From positions 1 through 64,000 of the forward strand of contig JAPOXD010000023.1 of assembly GCA_026707285.1 (NCBI GenBank): DNA of 64,000 bases, read 5' to 3'. The notes below the pieces were generated by a model. The model saw only the letters and a list, made by a program, of their open reading frames with translations, was not told where the DNA came from and ran no database searches. The translations under genes and the position numbers were made by a program. Positions 45,562 to 62,633 of the stretch are shown one piece after another (positions within the stretch are counted from its first letter, which is position 1; every line of letters begins with the position of its first letter). The DNA is from Chloroflexota bacterium (lineage in GTDB: Bacteria > Chloroflexota > UBA11872).

Positions 45562-45574
45562 GCCTCGCACGCTA

Positions 45575-50101
<4,527 letters not shown>

Positions 50102-50115
50102 GCTCGTTTTGCCTC

Positions 50116-53574
<3,459 letters not shown>

Positions 53575-53592
53575 GGAGCCTCAGCTTCTCAG

Positions 53593-53612
53593 GTCCGGCA
53601 AACGTGCCGGAC
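53593..53612 (-). promoter_or_regulatory. Hairpin in the rpoB 5' leader
   Basis: GTCCGGCA and TGCCGGAC form a perfect 8-base stem with a 4-base loop, 18 bases upstream of the rpoB ATG. It could affect ribosome access or RNA stability. It is not followed by a T run. Confidence 0.4.
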
Positions 53613-53800
53613 AAATACCGTCGTGAATCCCGTCGGCCCTGTTGCAAGACGAGCAAGCGCGCGCCGGGCCTTGGTGCACGCTCGCGGTGCCGGGTCGCCG
53701 TCCACGTCCCATCAGACGCAATCGCCATGCGTGCGCTAATGGCCTCGCCTTGTCAGTTGCAAATCCAACACCCCGAATTGGGAGTTTTCCGAAGACAGCA

Positions 53801-53836
53801 CAAAACACCCAAAGCGGTCCGGGAACCGCCTGGGTG
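53801..53836 (-). terminator. Terminator or attenuator hairpin upstream of rpoB
   Basis: On the minus strand CACCCAGGCGGT pairs with ACCGCTTTGGGTG around a 6-base loop, with one small bulge, and TTTTG follows at once. It lies about 230 bases before rpoB and after the proposed promoter, so it may be an attenuator of rpoBC, or simply end transcription coming from the HIT-prmA side. Confidence 0.4.
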
Positions 53837-53896
53837 AAAGACCTATTCGATTCGCCCTAGCGCAAGCTGGGCGCAAAATCCCCGCACGACGTTTCA

Positions 53897-53924
53897 AGCT
53901 TAGCATGCACCCGGGGACGGTCAA
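53897..53924 (-). promoter_or_regulatory. Possible promoter for the rpoB superoperon
   Basis: On the minus strand TTGACC (53924-53919) is followed after 16 bases by TAAGCT (53902-53897). The -35 is good, the -10 poor. This is the only promoter-like pair noticed between the upstream genes and rpoB; the start point would give a leader of about 315 bases. Confidence 0.3.
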
Positions 53925-53956
53925 CCGTCGCGCCGTCCGGGTAAGCGGCGACTGTG

Positions 53957-54150
53957 AGTCCGTCATTCCCGCGAACGCGGGAATCCCCCCTTCGTTGAAC
54001 CTGGGAGCGGATTGGGTTCGCCCGATCATCCGCAGGCTTGGCCGAGTCTTGTAGAGGTTTCCCAAGGCGGGAACCTAGCGACCGCCCAACGAACCGGCCC
54101 ACGCGTAGGGGCGACGCATGCGTCGCCCCTACCCCCATACTCAAGGGACT
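53957..54150. repeat. Composite palindromic repeat element, copy 2
   Basis: The left unit CGTCATTCCCGCGAACGCGG followed by GAATCCCCCCTTCGTTGAAC, a diverged middle with CTAGCGACC, and the 28-base perfect palindrome at 54105-54132 followed by CTCAAGGG. It matches the copy at 2514-2701 in order, orientation, spacing and both ends. Confidence 0.75.
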
Positions 54151-54195
54151 CCAAAGACGAGGGACGGGAATCCACCACCGCAGGTCTATGCCCGC

Positions 54196-54570
54196 CTACC
54201 CAAGCCCCCCCTGAAGCTGACGGCCGCCCAGCACGTGCAGGTGCACGTGGCCCACGGACTGCGCCCCGTGGCGTCCGTGATTCACGGCCACGCGATACCC
54301 GGTCCCATGCACGCCCTCCAACCGCGCCACGTTCGCGGCGGCCGTGAGCAGGAGTCCCGCCAGGTCGGGATCCTCCCGCAGTCCGTCAAGACCCGAAACG
54401 TGCCGACGCGGCACCACCAGGACGTGCACCGGGGCCTGGGGCGCGATGTCGCGAAACGCGAACACCGCGTCGTCCGCATAGACCTGATCCGACGGGATTG
54501 CGCCCGCCACGATCTTGCAGAACAAGCAGTCGGCAACAACGTCGTCCGAATCCGTCGCGTTTGCCGTCAT
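54196..54570 (-). CDS. HIT family (histidine triad) protein
   Basis: 124 residues. The triad is in VGHVHLHVLGG at the C terminus, with LFCKIVAGAIPSDQVYADD at the N terminus and FRDIAPQAPVHVLVVPRRH in the middle. This is the HinT-like branch, which hydrolyses nucleoside phosphoramidates. ATG at 54570. It lies downstream of prmA on the same strand, separated by a repeat. Confidence 0.94.
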   Translation of the reverse strand: MTANATDSDDVVADCLFCKIVAGAIPSDQVYADDAVFAFRDIAPQAPVHVLVVPRRHVSGLDGLREDPDLAGLLLTAAANVARLEGVHGTGYRVAVNHGRHGAQSVGHVHLHVLGGRQLQGGLG

Positions 54571-54607
54571 GCTGCGACTCCCCGTGGTAGAGACCTTGGC
54601 GTGACCC

Positions 54608-54692
54608 CTCCGTCATTCCCGCGAAGGCGGGAATTCACCCATCGACCAACCTGTTGGCCGACGTGTAGGGGCGGTTCGCGAACCACCCCTAT
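54608..54692. repeat. Composite palindromic repeat element, short form
   Basis: CGTCATTCCCGCGAAGGCGG at 54608 is followed 57 bases later by an imperfect palindrome at 54665-54692 built around GGTTCGCGAACC. It fills most of the gap between the HIT gene and prmA. The right half differs from the GCGACGCATGCGTCGC form of the other copies, so palindrome type can change while the layout stays. Confidence 0.65.
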
Positions 54693-54701
54693 CTCATTCA
54701 T

Positions 54702-55595
54702 TCAATGGTTTCCTGATGGCGGCACGGTGAGGTTAAGGCATTCCCACCCATCCCGGCGCAAGACGCCCTCGACACGCAGTCCATGGTCGGCCGCCGCCGC
54801 CCGCATCTCGGCGCCTCTGGTCGCCGTGATGCCCCCCAGGATCACGCGACCGTCGCGGCGCACGGCGGCGCGGTAGTGGTCGAGACTGCGCAGGTGCGTG
54901 TCCGCCACGATGTTCGCCACCAAGACGTCCGCCATATCCCATCCGACGAGCGGCAGCCGTCCGTGCACCACCGACACGCGGTCGCCGCAACCGTTCTGCG
55001 CCACGTTCGCCCGTGCCGTCCGCACGGCGTCCGCATCGGTGTCGACGGCCCGCACGCGACAGGCACCGCTTAGGGCCCCGACGATCGCCAGGACGCCCGA
55101 GCCCGTGCCCACGTCGATGACGTCGTGCCCGGGACCAACCGCTCCTTCGAGGGCCTCCACCGCCAGTTGCGTGGTCGGATGCAGCCCGGTGCCGAACGCC
55201 ATGCCCGGATCGAGCCGAATCACTCGGCGGTCGCCGGACGGCGCATCCGTCCACGAAGGCGCGATCACGAAAGCGCGTCCGACGGGAAACGGGCGGTAGA
55301 ACGCTCGCCATTCGTTCAGGTATTCCTCGGGCCGCACCCACCGGATGCGCGGCGTGCGCAGGGTCGAGGCGCCGGTGGCTCCCAGGTGCCACAGGGCGCG
55401 CTCGATCGCCTCACGCGTCGACTGGCACGCCGGACCGTCGGCGATGTACGCCCGCAGGGCCACCTGCTCCCGCGCGTCATCCGGCGACTGCTCGACCGCC
55501 AGCGCCGATCCGACCCAGCGGGAAAGCTCCATGCGCACGTCGTCGGCGTCGGCGGGATCGGTATGAACCGTGATCTCGAGCCAGCGCTGGCTCAC
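54702..55595 (-). CDS. prmA: Ribosomal protein L11 methyltransferase
   Basis: 297 residues. N-terminal substrate-binding domain and a class I SAM fold: [27 protein letters not shown] and [12 protein letters not shown] (the N-I/L-V segment) are the PrmA motifs. It methylates L11 on several amino groups. GTG start overlapping the dnaJ stop by 4 bases; dnaJ-prmA is a common pair. Confidence 0.93.
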   Translation of the reverse strand: MSQRWLEITVHTDPADADDVRMELSRWVGSALAVEQSPDDAREQVALRAYIADGPACQSTREAIERALWHLGATGASTLRTPRIRWVRPEEYLNEWRAFYRPFPVGRAFVIAPSWTDAPSGDRRVIRLDPGMAFGTGLHPTTQLAVEALEGAVGPGHDVIDVGTGSGVLAIVGALSGACRVRAVDTDADAVRTARANVAQNGCGDRVSVVHGRLPLVGWDMADVLVANIVADTHLRSLDHYRAAVRRDGRVILGGITATRGAEMRAAAADHGLRVEGVLRRDGWECLNLTVPPSGNH

Positions 55596-56698
55596 CGAAA
55601 TGCGGCGCGTGCCTTCTCGACGAAGCTTCGGCCATCGGCATCGCGACCGGCGGGCAGCGAGTCTCGCAGCTGCTCCAGCACCTCCCGCTGGTTCGACGAC
55701 AGCTTCTTGGGAACGACCACCTTGACCGTGATGCGCTGATCGCCCCGTCCCGACCCGCGATATCGAGGCACGCCGCGACCGCGCAGCTTGAGCACCGTGC
55801 CGGGCTGCGTGCCGGCCGGAACCGTCACGGTTTCCTCACCGTCGACCGTTGGAATCTCCACCGTGGTCCCAAGGGCGGCCTCGGCGATGTTGAGCGCGAG
55901 ATCGCTCACGATGTCGTCACCCTCGCGCTCGAGCTGCGGGTGGGGCTCCACCTCGATGGCCACATAAAGATCGCCCGGCGTGCCGCGATTGCGCCCGTGA
56001 TCGCCGGCGCCCGAGAGACGCAATTCGGTGCCAGGCGCCAATCCGGCGGGTATCTCGATCTCCCGGTTCATGGCCCGGCGTTCCAGCCCGGTGCCGCGGC
56101 ACCCGGAGCACGGCTCCGTGATCTCGCGCCCCTCGCCGTGGCAGCGCGGACAGGTCGCGACGTTCACGAACTGTCCGAAAAGCGATTGCTGGGTCCGTTG
56201 CACCTGGCCCGCGCCTCGGCACATCCGGCACGTTGACGGCTTGGTGCCGGGCTCGGCGCCATCGCCCCCACAGGCGCCGCACGGCTCGTGACGCTGATAG
56301 TCGACCACCTTCGTCGCGCCAAACACCGACTCGACGAATTCCATCGTCACGACGGCGCGGAGATCGGCCCCACGCTGCTCCGTTCGTCGGGCGCGCGTGG
56401 TGCCGCGCCCGAAGAACGCGTCGAAGATGTCGCCCACGCCGGCGAAGTCGTCGACGCCGGCCCCGAATCCGCCGCGCGCGTCGGCATGTCCGAACCGGTC
56501 ATACATCTGCCGCTTCTCCGCGTCGCGCAACACCTCGTAGGCCTCGTTGATCTGCTTGAACTTGGCGTCGGCGTCAGGCGCTTTGCTGACGTCCGGGTGG
56601 TATTCCCGCGCCAGCTTGCGAAAGGCACGGCGAATCTCGGCTTCGGAGGCGTTTCGACTCACCCCCAGCACGTCGTAGTAGTCGGGCTTGCTGCTCAC
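55592..56698 (-). CDS. dnaJ: Chaperone protein DnaJ
   Basis: 368 residues. J domain with [20 protein letters not shown] and the HPD motif in YHPDVS; a Gly-rich linker ([13 protein letters not shown]); four zinc repeats [24 protein letters not shown] and CSGCRGTG; and the C-terminal client-binding domains. Complete type I DnaJ. It follows grpE by 20 bases; dnaK is not in the window. Confidence 0.97.
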   Translation of the reverse strand: MSSKPDYYDVLGVSRNASEAEIRRAFRKLAREYHPDVSKAPDADAKFKQINEAYEVLRDAEKRQMYDRFGHADARGGFGAGVDDFAGVGDIFDAFFGRGTTRARRTEQRGADLRAVVTMEFVESVFGATKVVDYQRHEPCGACGGDGAEPGTKPSTCRMCRGAGQVQRTQQSLFGQFVNVATCPRCHGEGREITEPCSGCRGTGLERRAMNREIEIPAGLAPGTELRLSGAGDHGRNRGTPGDLYVAIEVEPHPQLEREGDDIVSDLALNIAEAALGTTVEIPTVDGEETVTVPAGTQPGTVLKLRGRGVPRYRGSGRGDQRITVKVVVPKKLSSNQREVLEQLRDSLPAGRDADGRSFVEKARAAFR

Positions 56699-56718
56699 TG
56701 GTGCACCACCGTTCGCCG

Positions 56719-57468
56719 TCAGCCCGCGCTGTCGCCGGCCGGCGTGGCGTCACCCGCGCCTGTCGCCTCCGGCTCCGACTCTAGGCTGGCCGCCGGCGCC
56801 GATTTGACGAGCGTCGGACGCAGCACCCGATCCTGCATGCGGTAGCCGCGCTGCAGCTGCTCGGCCACGGCCATCGGACCGTCGCCCTCGTCCGACATCA
56901 CCACCTCGTGAATCGCGGTGTCGATGGGGTCGCCGCGCTTGCACTCGATGGGCGTGACGCCGTGCGCCTCCAGCACGCCCAGCAGTTGAGCCTGGGTCAG
57001 CGCAATCCCGTCTACCCAGCTCAGCAGCCGCAGCTCGCCGGGCAACGTCTGGAACGCGCGTTCGAAGCCGTCGATCACCCGCAAGATGTCGAACGCGATG
57101 GCCATGTTGGCGAACAGGGCGCGTTCTCGCGCGTCGGCCTCGGTGCGCCGCCGGTAATTGGCGAAGTCGGCCTGCACCCGCGTGAGTCGATTGAGCACAT
57201 CCCGATGCCGCCGCTCGAGATCGGGCTCATCGTCGGCCGGCGTCTCGGACGAGCCCGCATCGGCCGGTGGCTGGTCCGCGGCGCCCGAGGCCGCACGGCG
57301 ATCGGTCACGCGAATGGTCGGACGATCCTCGTCGTCGACCCGCGGCGCCTGGTCGTCCGGCGTCTCCGATTCACGAGATTCGGCTTCGGCCATGCCTATC
57401 GGTTCTCCCCGGGTGCTTTCCTGAGCCGCGGCCCTCGGGCCCATACCTTCAGCCCCGGCATTATCCAT
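56719..57468 (-). CDS. grpE: Nucleotide exchange factor GrpE
   Basis: The DnaK exchange factor. The coiled coil and beta domain lie at about 85-225: [50 protein letters not shown] and [17 protein letters not shown]. The first 80 residues are acidic and probably disordered. The start could be the ATG at 57468, or at 57393 (MAEAESRES), which has GGGGAG 11 bases upstream and gives 224 residues; the second is at least as likely. Confidence 0.92.
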   Translation of the reverse strand: MDNAGAEGMGPRAAAQESTRGEPIGMAEAESRESETPDDQAPRVDDEDRPTIRVTDRRAASGAADQPPADAGSSETPADDEPDLERRHRDVLNRLTRVQADFANYRRRTEADARERALFANMAIAFDILRVIDGFERAFQTLPGELRLLSWVDGIALTQAQLLGVLEAHGVTPIECKRGDPIDTAIHEVVMSDEGDGPMAVAEQLQRGYRMQDRVLRPTLVKSAPAASLESEPEATGAGDATPAGDSAG

Positions 57469-57544
57469 GCCCGCGCGTCGCGGAGTTTCGAATCACCGGT
57501 CGGCAGCCGAGTCCGTGCAACTCGCCGGCGGGCGCCGCCGACCG

Positions 57545-60343
57545 CTATCCACCGTCCCGTTGAATTCTGACCTCGCCCGGCGCCACCACAAAATCGGCTC
57601 GGCTCACGGCCTGGTCGCCGACGAGAACCTCGACGCTCCACTGCCCCGTGGCGGCGGTTGGCGGAAGGAAGAACCAAAAGCCATACGTCGCCCGCGGGGA
57701 GGCTTGCACTGGATCGGTGAGGAAGCGGCCAATCTCACGATCGCCCGCGTTCCAGCGAATCCCGAGGCGCGTGCCGTCGACGATGTTGGTGAATTCGATG
57801 GAAATGCTCACCCGCTCGCCGGGGTGGAATTGGAGGGTTGGTTCCACCGGCCGTTGCGCCGCGTCGAGATCGAGCGCCAGCGTCACGGACTCGATGGTGG
57901 CCGATTCGTTCGCGGCCGCCTCAATGGTTGGCGTCGGCGTCGGCGACGCCTCCTCAGCGGCCTCCGGTGTCGCTTCCGCCTCGCCGGTCGGCGATGGGGG
58001 TATGACGAGCCTTTGTGTGTAGAAGCTGTCGAAAATCAACCAGACGATGCCCCGTCCCTCGAGCAGGTAGATTCCCCCATCATTGTCGATCGCCATATCG
58101 ATGGCGGTGAACAGCGGGATCTCGCCGGCCGGGCCCCCGGGCTGTCCGGAGCCGGTCGGGTCGCCGGCGATCACGCGCGCGGCGCCACCACCAACGGCCG
58201 TCACCGTCCCCGCCCCGCTCTCGACCACGTAGAACCCGCCGGCCGCGTCAGCCGCAAGCCCAATGGGAGCCTCGATGCGGACGGAACCCGCCGGCCCCTC
58301 GTCGGGCGCGGAGGTGTCCGACGAGCCCGCGGCAAGCTCGATGCTCCCGTCGCGGCGCAAGCGGCGCACCACGCCCGCTTGCAGCTGCGAGATCAGCACG
58401 TCGCCGCCGGCGTCGACCACCGCGCGCTGGGGAAAGCCCACGGCCGCCTCCGTGGCCGGGCCGCCGTCGCCGCCCGAGCCGAAATTGCCGGTGCCGGCAA
58501 TGGTGACGATGGTTCCATCGCGTTCCACGCGGCGCACCCGATGATCCGGCGCATCGACCACGTACAGCCGTCCCGATGGATCCAACGCCACGCCAACCGG
58601 CTCGGTGAGCGACGCGAAGGCCGCCGGGCCGCCGTCGCCACCTGAGCCGGGGGCGCTGACGCCGACCATCGTGCCGATCACGCCTTCGGGGTTAACCCGC
58701 CGCACCCGAAAGTTTCCGGCGTCGGCGATGTAGAGCGCGCCCTGCGAGTCGACGGTGACGTGGTGCGGGCGGTTCAACTGCGCCGCCGTCGCCAGGCCGC
58801 CGTCGCCCGAGAATCCCGGACTTCCGTTCCCCGCCACGGTCCGCACGGTGCCGTCAAGCTCGATGCGCCGAATGCGGTGGTTGCCGGTGTCGGCCACGAG
58901 CACGCGCCCAGCGCTGTCCACGGCAATGCCGCGAGGCGTGGTGAACTGGGCGTCCTCCCGCGAGCCGCCCTCGCCGTCGTATCCCGGCTCGCCGCGTCCC
59001 GCGAACACCTCGGCATACAGCTCCGAAGGAGCGGTCGGCGGTGGCGGCAGCGCCTGGGATGGCGCCGGCGGCTGATACGGCGGGGCCGCCGGCGCTTCGG
59101 GCTCGGCGGGAATCTGTGCAATTGGAACCAGCGCCCGCAGCCGGCGCGTGCCCTGTTCGACCACGAGAAGCTCACCCCGCGTGGTCACCGTCACGTCGGC
59201 CGGCAACTCCAACCTGGTGTCAACGGCCAAACGGCCCGATGCCGACGGCTGTTGAATGTCACCGGCGATCGTGGTGATGCCACCGCTGGAGTCAATGCGA
59301 CGGACGCGCCGGTTGTTCCAATCCGCGACAAACACGTTGCCGTCGGTATCCACGGCCACGGCCTGAGGCCCATGAAGCTGTGCGCTCACGGCCGAGCCGC
59401 CGTCGCCCCCCACCCCTGGCTCTCCGGTGCCGGCGAGCGTGTGAATGGCGGCGACGCTGCTCTGGCCGGAGACGCGACGAATCCGGTTTCCGCCAAGCTC
59501 GGCGATGAGGATGTTGGCAAACGCATCGACGTCCACGTCGACGGGCTGATTCAACTGCGCGTTCGCGGCGGCGCTACCGTCACCCGCACTGCCGGCGATG
59601 CCGGTGCCCGCCATGGTCGTCACGATGCCGTCCGGGCCGATACGGCGCACCCGGTGCGCGGCGCGCTCGGCAATGAACAGCGTGCCCTCCCCATCCAGCG
59701 CCATGCCGGCATTGCCCGCCAGGCGGGCCAGGCTCGCGGGTCCGCCGTCACCCTCGAGCCCCGGCTGCCCATCGCCAATGACCGTCGTGATCCTGCCGTC
59801 GAGCGCCACCCGTCGAACCCGGTGCAGCTCTGCGATCAGCAGCACCCCGGCGCCGTCAACCAGCAGCCGCGTCGGCTCGGTGAGCTCGGCCTGCGTCGCC
59901 GGACCGCCGTCGCCCGCAGACCCGCGAATGCCCGTGCCGGCCACGGTTTGAATCACGCCGTCGGCGCCGATGCGCCGCACGCGATTCGCCTGAGGGTCCG
60001 AGATATAGACCCGCCCTTGCGGATCCACCGCCACGCCGCCGATGCTTCGGAACTGCGCCAGCGCGGCCGGCTGTCCATCGCCTGAGTCACCGAACTCCCC
60101 GCTGCCGGCGAGATCAATGACCACCAGCGGGAGTTGCACGGCCGGCGGCAAGCTCGACACGGCAAGCGGGAGATAGGGCGTCGCGACTGGCGGGTCGGTT
60201 CGCTCGGGTGCCGCGGGCGGCGCCGGACCTTGGCCGTCACCGGTCGTGCCGAAATCGCATCCGGTCGCCGCCATGGCAGCCACGGCGCCCACGAGCATCT
60301 GCCGTCGGGTCAGTCGACGCCTTCGCTGGGTTCTACGCCACAT
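57545..60343 (-). CDS. Tat-exported lipoprotein with two NHL-type beta propellers
   Basis: 932 residues. LTRRQMLVGAVAAMAATGCD at 11-30 joins a twin-Arg motif (13-14) to a lipobox with Cys29, so it is a folded, lipid-anchored surface protein. Two sets of NHL repeats, about 75-405 and 445-780, carry units such as GDGGPATQAELTEPTRL and NRVRRIGADG. A Pro-rich linker (PPYQPPAPSQALPPPP) separates them; a Thr/Pro/Glu linker (PTPTPT) leads to a C-terminal Ig-like domain. No catalytic residues are known for this type. It overlaps the sugar transferase gene by 11 bases, which suggests a role in polysaccharide or envelope assembly. Confidence 0.87.
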   Translation of the reverse strand: MWRRTQRRRRLTRRQMLVGAVAAMAATGCDFGTTGDGQGPAPPAAPERTDPPVATPYLPLAVSSLPPAVQLPLVVIDLAGSGEFGDSGDGQPAALAQFRSIGGVAVDPQGRVYISDPQANRVRRIGADGVIQTVAGTGIRGSAGDGGPATQAELTEPTRLLVDGAGVLLIAELHRVRRVALDGRITTVIGDGQPGLEGDGGPASLARLAGNAGMALDGEGTLFIAERAAHRVRRIGPDGIVTTMAGTGIAGSAGDGSAAANAQLNQPVDVDVDAFANILIAELGGNRIRRVSGQSSVAAIHTLAGTGEPGVGGDGGSAVSAQLHGPQAVAVDTDGNVFVADWNNRRVRRIDSSGGITTIAGDIQQPSASGRLAVDTRLELPADVTVTTRGELLVVEQGTRRLRALVPIAQIPAEPEAPAAPPYQPPAPSQALPPPPTAPSELYAEVFAGRGEPGYDGEGGSREDAQFTTPRGIAVDSAGRVLVADTGNHRIRRIELDGTVRTVAGNGSPGFSGDGGLATAAQLNRPHHVTVDSQGALYIADAGNFRVRRVNPEGVIGTMVGVSAPGSGGDGGPAAFASLTEPVGVALDPSGRLYVVDAPDHRVRRVERDGTIVTIAGTGNFGSGGDGGPATEAAVGFPQRAVVDAGGDVLISQLQAGVVRRLRRDGSIELAAGSSDTSAPDEGPAGSVRIEAPIGLAADAAGGFYVVESGAGTVTAVGGGAARVIAGDPTGSGQPGGPAGEIPLFTAIDMAIDNDGGIYLLEGRGIVWLIFDSFYTQRLVIPPSPTGEAEATPEAAEEASPTPTPTIEAAANESATIESVTLALDLDAAQRPVEPTLQFHPGERVSISIEFTNIVDGTRLGIRWNAGDREIGRFLTDPVQASPRATYGFWFFLPPTAATGQWSVEVLVGDQAVSRADFVVAPGEVRIQRDGG

Positions 60344-61742
60344 CGCCCCGCATCACGATTCGCAGCGTCCGCATCAGGATTCGGAGATCGAACAGCAAGG
60401 ACCAGTTTTCCACGTAATACAAGTCATAGCGCGTGCGCTCGTCGATTGACGAATTGCCGCGCAACCCATTGACCTGTGCCCAGCCGGTCATCCCGGCGCG
60501 CTCACGGTGACGGACCATATAGCGAGAATACTCGCGCTCGAACTGGCGCACGTAGGAGGTCCGTTCGGGCCGCGGGCCCACCAGGCTCATGTCCCCGCGA
60601 ATTACATTGATCAGCTGCGGCAGTTCATCGATCCAGTAGCGCCGGAGCAGGCGACCAACGCGAGTGATCCGTGGATCGTTGGCAACGGTCCATGTCTGGC
60701 CGCTGAGCTCCGCGTCGCGGTGCATCGTTCGGAACTTGACGATCGGAAACCGTCGCTGATCGCGGCCCACGCGCTGCTGGACGTAGAACACGGGCCCGGC
60801 AGAATCCAGGCGAATGGCGAGCGCCACCAGCAGCATCGGAATCGACAATATGACCATGCCGAACATAGCGCCCGCCAGGTCCAGCGTGCGTTTGGTGAAG
60901 CGGCTCAGCCCCTGGAGCCGAACGTCGTTGACGGCCATCAGCGGCAGCCCGCGAATCCCCCCGGTCGTGACCGGCGACACCATCAACTGGAACAGGTCCG
61001 GCAGCAGCCACACGTCCGTAAACGACGCTTCGGTTTGTTCGAGAATCCCGAGCAGCGCGTCGTGCGAGAGCGACGGGATGGCCACCACCACTTTGTCGAC
61101 CTGGTGCTCGCTCAGCACGCCCGCCAGCGAGTCCACGCGTCCCAGCACCGGTACTTGCTGGCCGCGGGCGGTCACCGAAGTGGCAAAGTCATCCACAAAC
61201 CCGACCACCCGGAATCGCCGCGTGCGCTCGTCGAAGAGCCGCGCCAGCACCTCGGTTCCTTCGGTTCCAGCCCCAACCACGATGACGCGCGTGACCCCGA
61301 TGCCGAAACGATTGAGCGCATGGCGGACTCCGATGAGCAGCGATCGTCCGGCAACCACCAGCACGATCCCGGACAGCCACATGTACGCCACGAGCAGGCG
61401 CACGAATTCGAGCCGGTCCTGAATCACGAAGAACGTCGCGGCCACCGTGAGCAGCGCGCCGACGGTGACCGCCCCGGCGGTTCGCACAACCCGATCCAGC
61501 GTGCCTGCCGTGCGATGCCGCGTATACAGGCCGAGGGCAAGCCCGGCCAAGACGCTCGCAGCCGTGAACGTGAGGTTAACCGGAACGAAAAAGAGAAACC
61601 TGTTCGACGCCACGTCGGGCCCCCACCCCAACCGGAACCGCACCACGTACGCGACCGCGGTCGCGGCGAGCAACGCGGCAACGTCCAAGGCCACTGTTCC
61701 CGTAGCCTCGAGTCCGTGCCAGTTGCGTCGAACCCAGGTCAA
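60333..61742 (-). CDS. Polyprenyl glycosylphosphotransferase (initiating sugar transferase)
   Basis: 469 residues. Four or five N-terminal membrane segments, a Rossmann-like CoA-binding domain (VIVVGAGTEGTEVLARLFDE), and a C-terminal bacterial sugar transferase domain with KRTLDLAGAMFGMVILSIPM, VGRDQRRFPIVKFRTMH, RRYWIDELPQLINVIRGDMS and LVGPRPE. It moves a sugar-1-phosphate to undecaprenyl phosphate to start a repeat unit. Similar to WbaP/EpsE/CpsE-type enzymes; the sugar (glucose or galactose) cannot be told. GTG start. Confidence 0.93.
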   Translation of the reverse strand: MTWVRRNWHGLEATGTVALDVAALLAATAVAYVVRFRLGWGPDVASNRFLFFVPVNLTFTAASVLAGLALGLYTRHRTAGTLDRVVRTAGAVTVGALLTVAATFFVIQDRLEFVRLLVAYMWLSGIVLVVAGRSLLIGVRHALNRFGIGVTRVIVVGAGTEGTEVLARLFDERTRRFRVVGFVDDFATSVTARGQQVPVLGRVDSLAGVLSEHQVDKVVVAIPSLSHDALLGILEQTEASFTDVWLLPDLFQLMVSPVTTGGIRGLPLMAVNDVRLQGLSRFTKRTLDLAGAMFGMVILSIPMLLVALAIRLDSAGPVFYVQQRVGRDQRRFPIVKFRTMHRDAELSGQTWTVANDPRITRVGRLLRRYWIDELPQLINVIRGDMSLVGPRPERTSYVRQFEREYSRYMVRHRERAGMTGWAQVNGLRGNSSIDERTRYDLYYVENWSLLFDLRILMRTLRIVMRGDVA

Positions 61743-62629
61743 CCCACTGCCCCCTTGCGACGAGCCAGCGCCAACATCCGAAGAGCGCCTTGGCGGGCAA
61801 CGGCGCCAAGCGCCAGGACGACAATCGCGGTGGTGACCATCGCCCGCAGCCAGAGGCCGTCACGTTGCCGGTGCTTCCGATAGTAAAGCCAAATGGCTCG
61901 ATAGAATTCCACCCGCGCGCGGACGGCGCGCTGCCGCGTCGACTGCCGCTTGAGGTGCCGCACCACGACCGACGGCACAAAGAGGGTCGGCCAGCCGCCC
62001 TGTCGAATGCGGTAGGCCAGGTCGAGGTCTTCGCCGTAGGTGAAAAACTGCGGATCGAAGCCGCCGACCCGACGAAAGGCCTCGGCGCGCACCAGCATGC
62101 ACGCGCCGGAGACCGCGTCCACCATCGCCTCGCATCCGGAGGACGGGGCGACGTTGTACGGCCGCACGCCGCGGGGCGGCAAGCGGCGAGGCCAGCGAAG
62201 CAGGCGCATTGCCGCGGAGGCGGGGGTCGGAAATGAGCGACACGCCGCCGGGTCCAGCGATCCATCGGCCAGCTCGAGCCGCGGCCCCAGGATGCCCAAC
62301 GAGGCATCGGCATCGCCGCGCTCCACCAGGCGCCGCAGTCCGAGCGGCATCAGCTCCGTATCGGGATTCAGGAAGAGCAACCAGCGTCCCCGTGCTCGCG
62401 CGGCGGCAAGATTGTTGCCCCGCCCGAACCCCAGTTCACGGCTGCCTCGAATCGCCTGCACGTCCGCCCGCGACGCGATGCTGTCCCAGGTGCCGTCGCG
62501 GGAGCCGTTGTCCACCACCAAGACTTCGGTCGACAGTCCATCGGTCGATTCCGGAATGGTCGCCAGGCACCGGCGCAAGAGGTCGGGCACGTTGTACGTG
62601 ACGATGATGATCGAGACGTCCACGGTCAT
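61739..62629 (-). CDS. Glycosyltransferase family 2
   Basis: 296 residues from the ATG at 62629. VSIIIVTYNVPDLLRRCLAT, VVDNGSRDGTWD and LFLNPDTELMP (DxD-like region with NPD) are GT-A marks, followed by GACMLVRAEAFRRVGGFDPQ and GEDLDLAYRIRQGGW; a membrane-near hydrophobic region (MVTTAIVVLALGAVA) ends it. Resembles rhamnosyltransferases of the WbbL type. Overlaps the sugar transferase start by 4 bases. The open frame continues upstream in the wrong phase for the next gene and is not coding. Confidence 0.92.
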   Translation of the reverse strand: MTVDVSIIIVTYNVPDLLRRCLATIPESTDGLSTEVLVVDNGSRDGTWDSIASRADVQAIRGSRELGFGRGNNLAAARARGRWLLFLNPDTELMPLGLRRLVERGDADASLGILGPRLELADGSLDPAACRSFPTPASAAMRLLRWPRRLPPRGVRPYNVAPSSGCEAMVDAVSGACMLVRAEAFRRVGGFDPQFFTYGEDLDLAYRIRQGGWPTLFVPSVVVRHLKRQSTRQRAVRARVEFYRAIWLYYRKHRQRDGLWLRAMVTTAIVVLALGAVARQGALRMLALARRKGAVG

Positions 62630-62633
62630 CGTC

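Larger units (their letters stand above)
53575..54195. other. Upstream region of rpoB without a gene
   Basis: About 620 bases between the HIT gene and rpoB with no convincing ORF. From the rpoB side it holds a hairpin at 53593-53612, a terminator-like hairpin at 53806-53836, a possible promoter at 53897-53924 and a composite repeat at 53957-54150. Confidence 0.6.

Noticed and set aside
58000-60200. DNA tandem repeat array
   Set aside because: The repetition is at protein level, from NHL blades within one gene; the DNA units are diverged.
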